From NCBI GenBank assembly GCA_005882975.1, contig VBAS01000063.1, forward strand, positions 12,671-51,254: 38,584 bases of DNA. The letters are read 5' to 3'. Every line of letters starts with the position of its first letter. Position 1 is the stretch's first letter. This DNA is from Bacteroidota bacterium. Lineage in GTDB: Bacteria > Bacteroidota > Bacteroidia > Chitinophagales > Chitinophagaceae. Under the pieces are notes generated by a model. It ran no database searches and was not told the DNA's origin. It worked only from the letters and a program-made list of their open reading frames with translations. Positions 37,883 through 38,584 of this stretch are shown piece by piece. Position numbers and translations under genes: made by a program.

Positions 37883-38584
37883 ATGATCCTCCTTTATATA
37901 ACCATCGGCTTGTTCATTTTCTATTCCATCCTGATCTTATTTTATCGTGCCGGTTGGCTGCAGCTAAAACCATTTTCCCAAACTGATCTCGAATCTTCGA
38001 TAAAGATCTCCGTCATAATTCCAGCCAGGAATGAAGAAGAAAATATCGGTAAGCTTTTGACTTCACTTGAAAAACAAAGCTACCCACCTCATCTTTTCGA
38101 AATAATTGTTGTGGATGATCATTCGGCAGATAATACAGTAGATGTAGTAAATGGTTATTCATTTGCAAAACTTATACGGCTTGAATTTGATAATATCAAT
38201 TCCTATAAAAAGAAAGCGATCGAAACCGGAATAGCTGCTGCTTCGGGTGATTTGATCGTTACCACCGATGCTGATTGTATTGTACCAGTGAACTGGTTGA
38301 AAACAATTGGATCTTTTAAGGAAGAAACAAATACTGTCTTTATTGCTGCCCCCGTTGTGTTGGAAAACGAATCAAATCTTTTACAGACATTCCAGGCTCT
38401 TGACTTTCTTGTATTGCAGGGAATTACTGCTGCATCGGTACAAAAGAGATTTCACAATATGTGTAATGGAGCCAATCTTGCATACGAAAAAAAAGCTTTT
38501 TTTGAAGTAAATGGTTTTACCGGCATAGATCATATCGCCTCTGGTGATGATATGTTATTAATGCAAAAGATAGCGGAACGTTTC
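37883..38584 (+). CDS. Glycosyltransferase family 2 protein, truncated by window end
   Basis: Manual translation MILLYITIGLFIFYSILILFYRAGW...ISVIIPARNEEENIGKLLTSLEKQSYPP...IIVVDDHSADNT...VTTDADCIVP; 234 codons open to the end. Confidence 0.9.
   Translation, partial: MILLYITIGLFIFYSILILFYRAGWLQLKPFSQTDLESSIKISVIIPARNEEENIGKLLTSLEKQSYPPHLFEIIVVDDHSADNTVDVVNGYSFAKLIRLEFDNINSYKKKAIETGIAAASGDLIVTTDADCIVPVNWLKTIGSFKEETNTVFIAAPVVLENESNLLQTFQALDFLVLQGITAASVQKRFHNMCNGANLAYEKKAFFEVNGFTGIDHIASGDDMLLMQKIAERF

Noticed and set aside
38307-38510. 67-aa plus-strand ORF listed at window end
   Set aside because: Wrong frame within the glycosyltransferase 2 CDS starting at 37883
1-38584. CRISPR arrays, tRNA/rRNA, transposases, phage or defence genes
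   Set aside because: No regularly spaced repeats, no cloverleaf-like or rRNA sequence recognised, and no transposase, integrase or Cas-like ORFs on either strand

Overview
The window is a gene-dense, AT-rich segment of a Bacteroidota chromosome. Protein resemblance and TAnnTTTG-type promoters suggest Chitinophagaceae or close relatives. I support about 33 protein-coding genes, most with recognisable core or metabolic families: MeaB, CDGSH protein, serine hydrolase, LytS/LytTR two-component pair, DUF5117-type zinc metalloprotease, T9SS-sorted Gly-rich protein, TypA/BipA, TamL/TamB, FabH-like synthase, Rdx protein, DAG-kinase-like protein, patatin-like membrane protein, heme A synthase, RNase HII, JmjC/cupin protein, 2-oxoacid:ferredoxin oxidoreductase beta subunit, CMD protein, diheme cytochrome, acyl-CoA dehydrogenase, MarR regulator, and a truncated GT2 missing from the ORF track. 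I saw no rRNA, tRNA, CRISPR array, IS element, phage or defence island. The more unusual signals are architectural. All six convergent gene junctions are almost zero-length or overlapping, and at least one strong intrinsic terminator is embedded inside the coding end of the opposing gene. A MarR gene has a near-perfect promoter abutting a perfect inverted-repeat operator. A serine hydrolase gene appears frameshifted at its 3' end. An unlisted 46-codon membrane-peptide ORF overlaps the tamB start. A duplicated lipoprotein pair precedes a LytS/LytTR pair. I found no clear novel multi-gene system; the most testable leads are the embedded terminators and the lipoprotein/LytTR operon.
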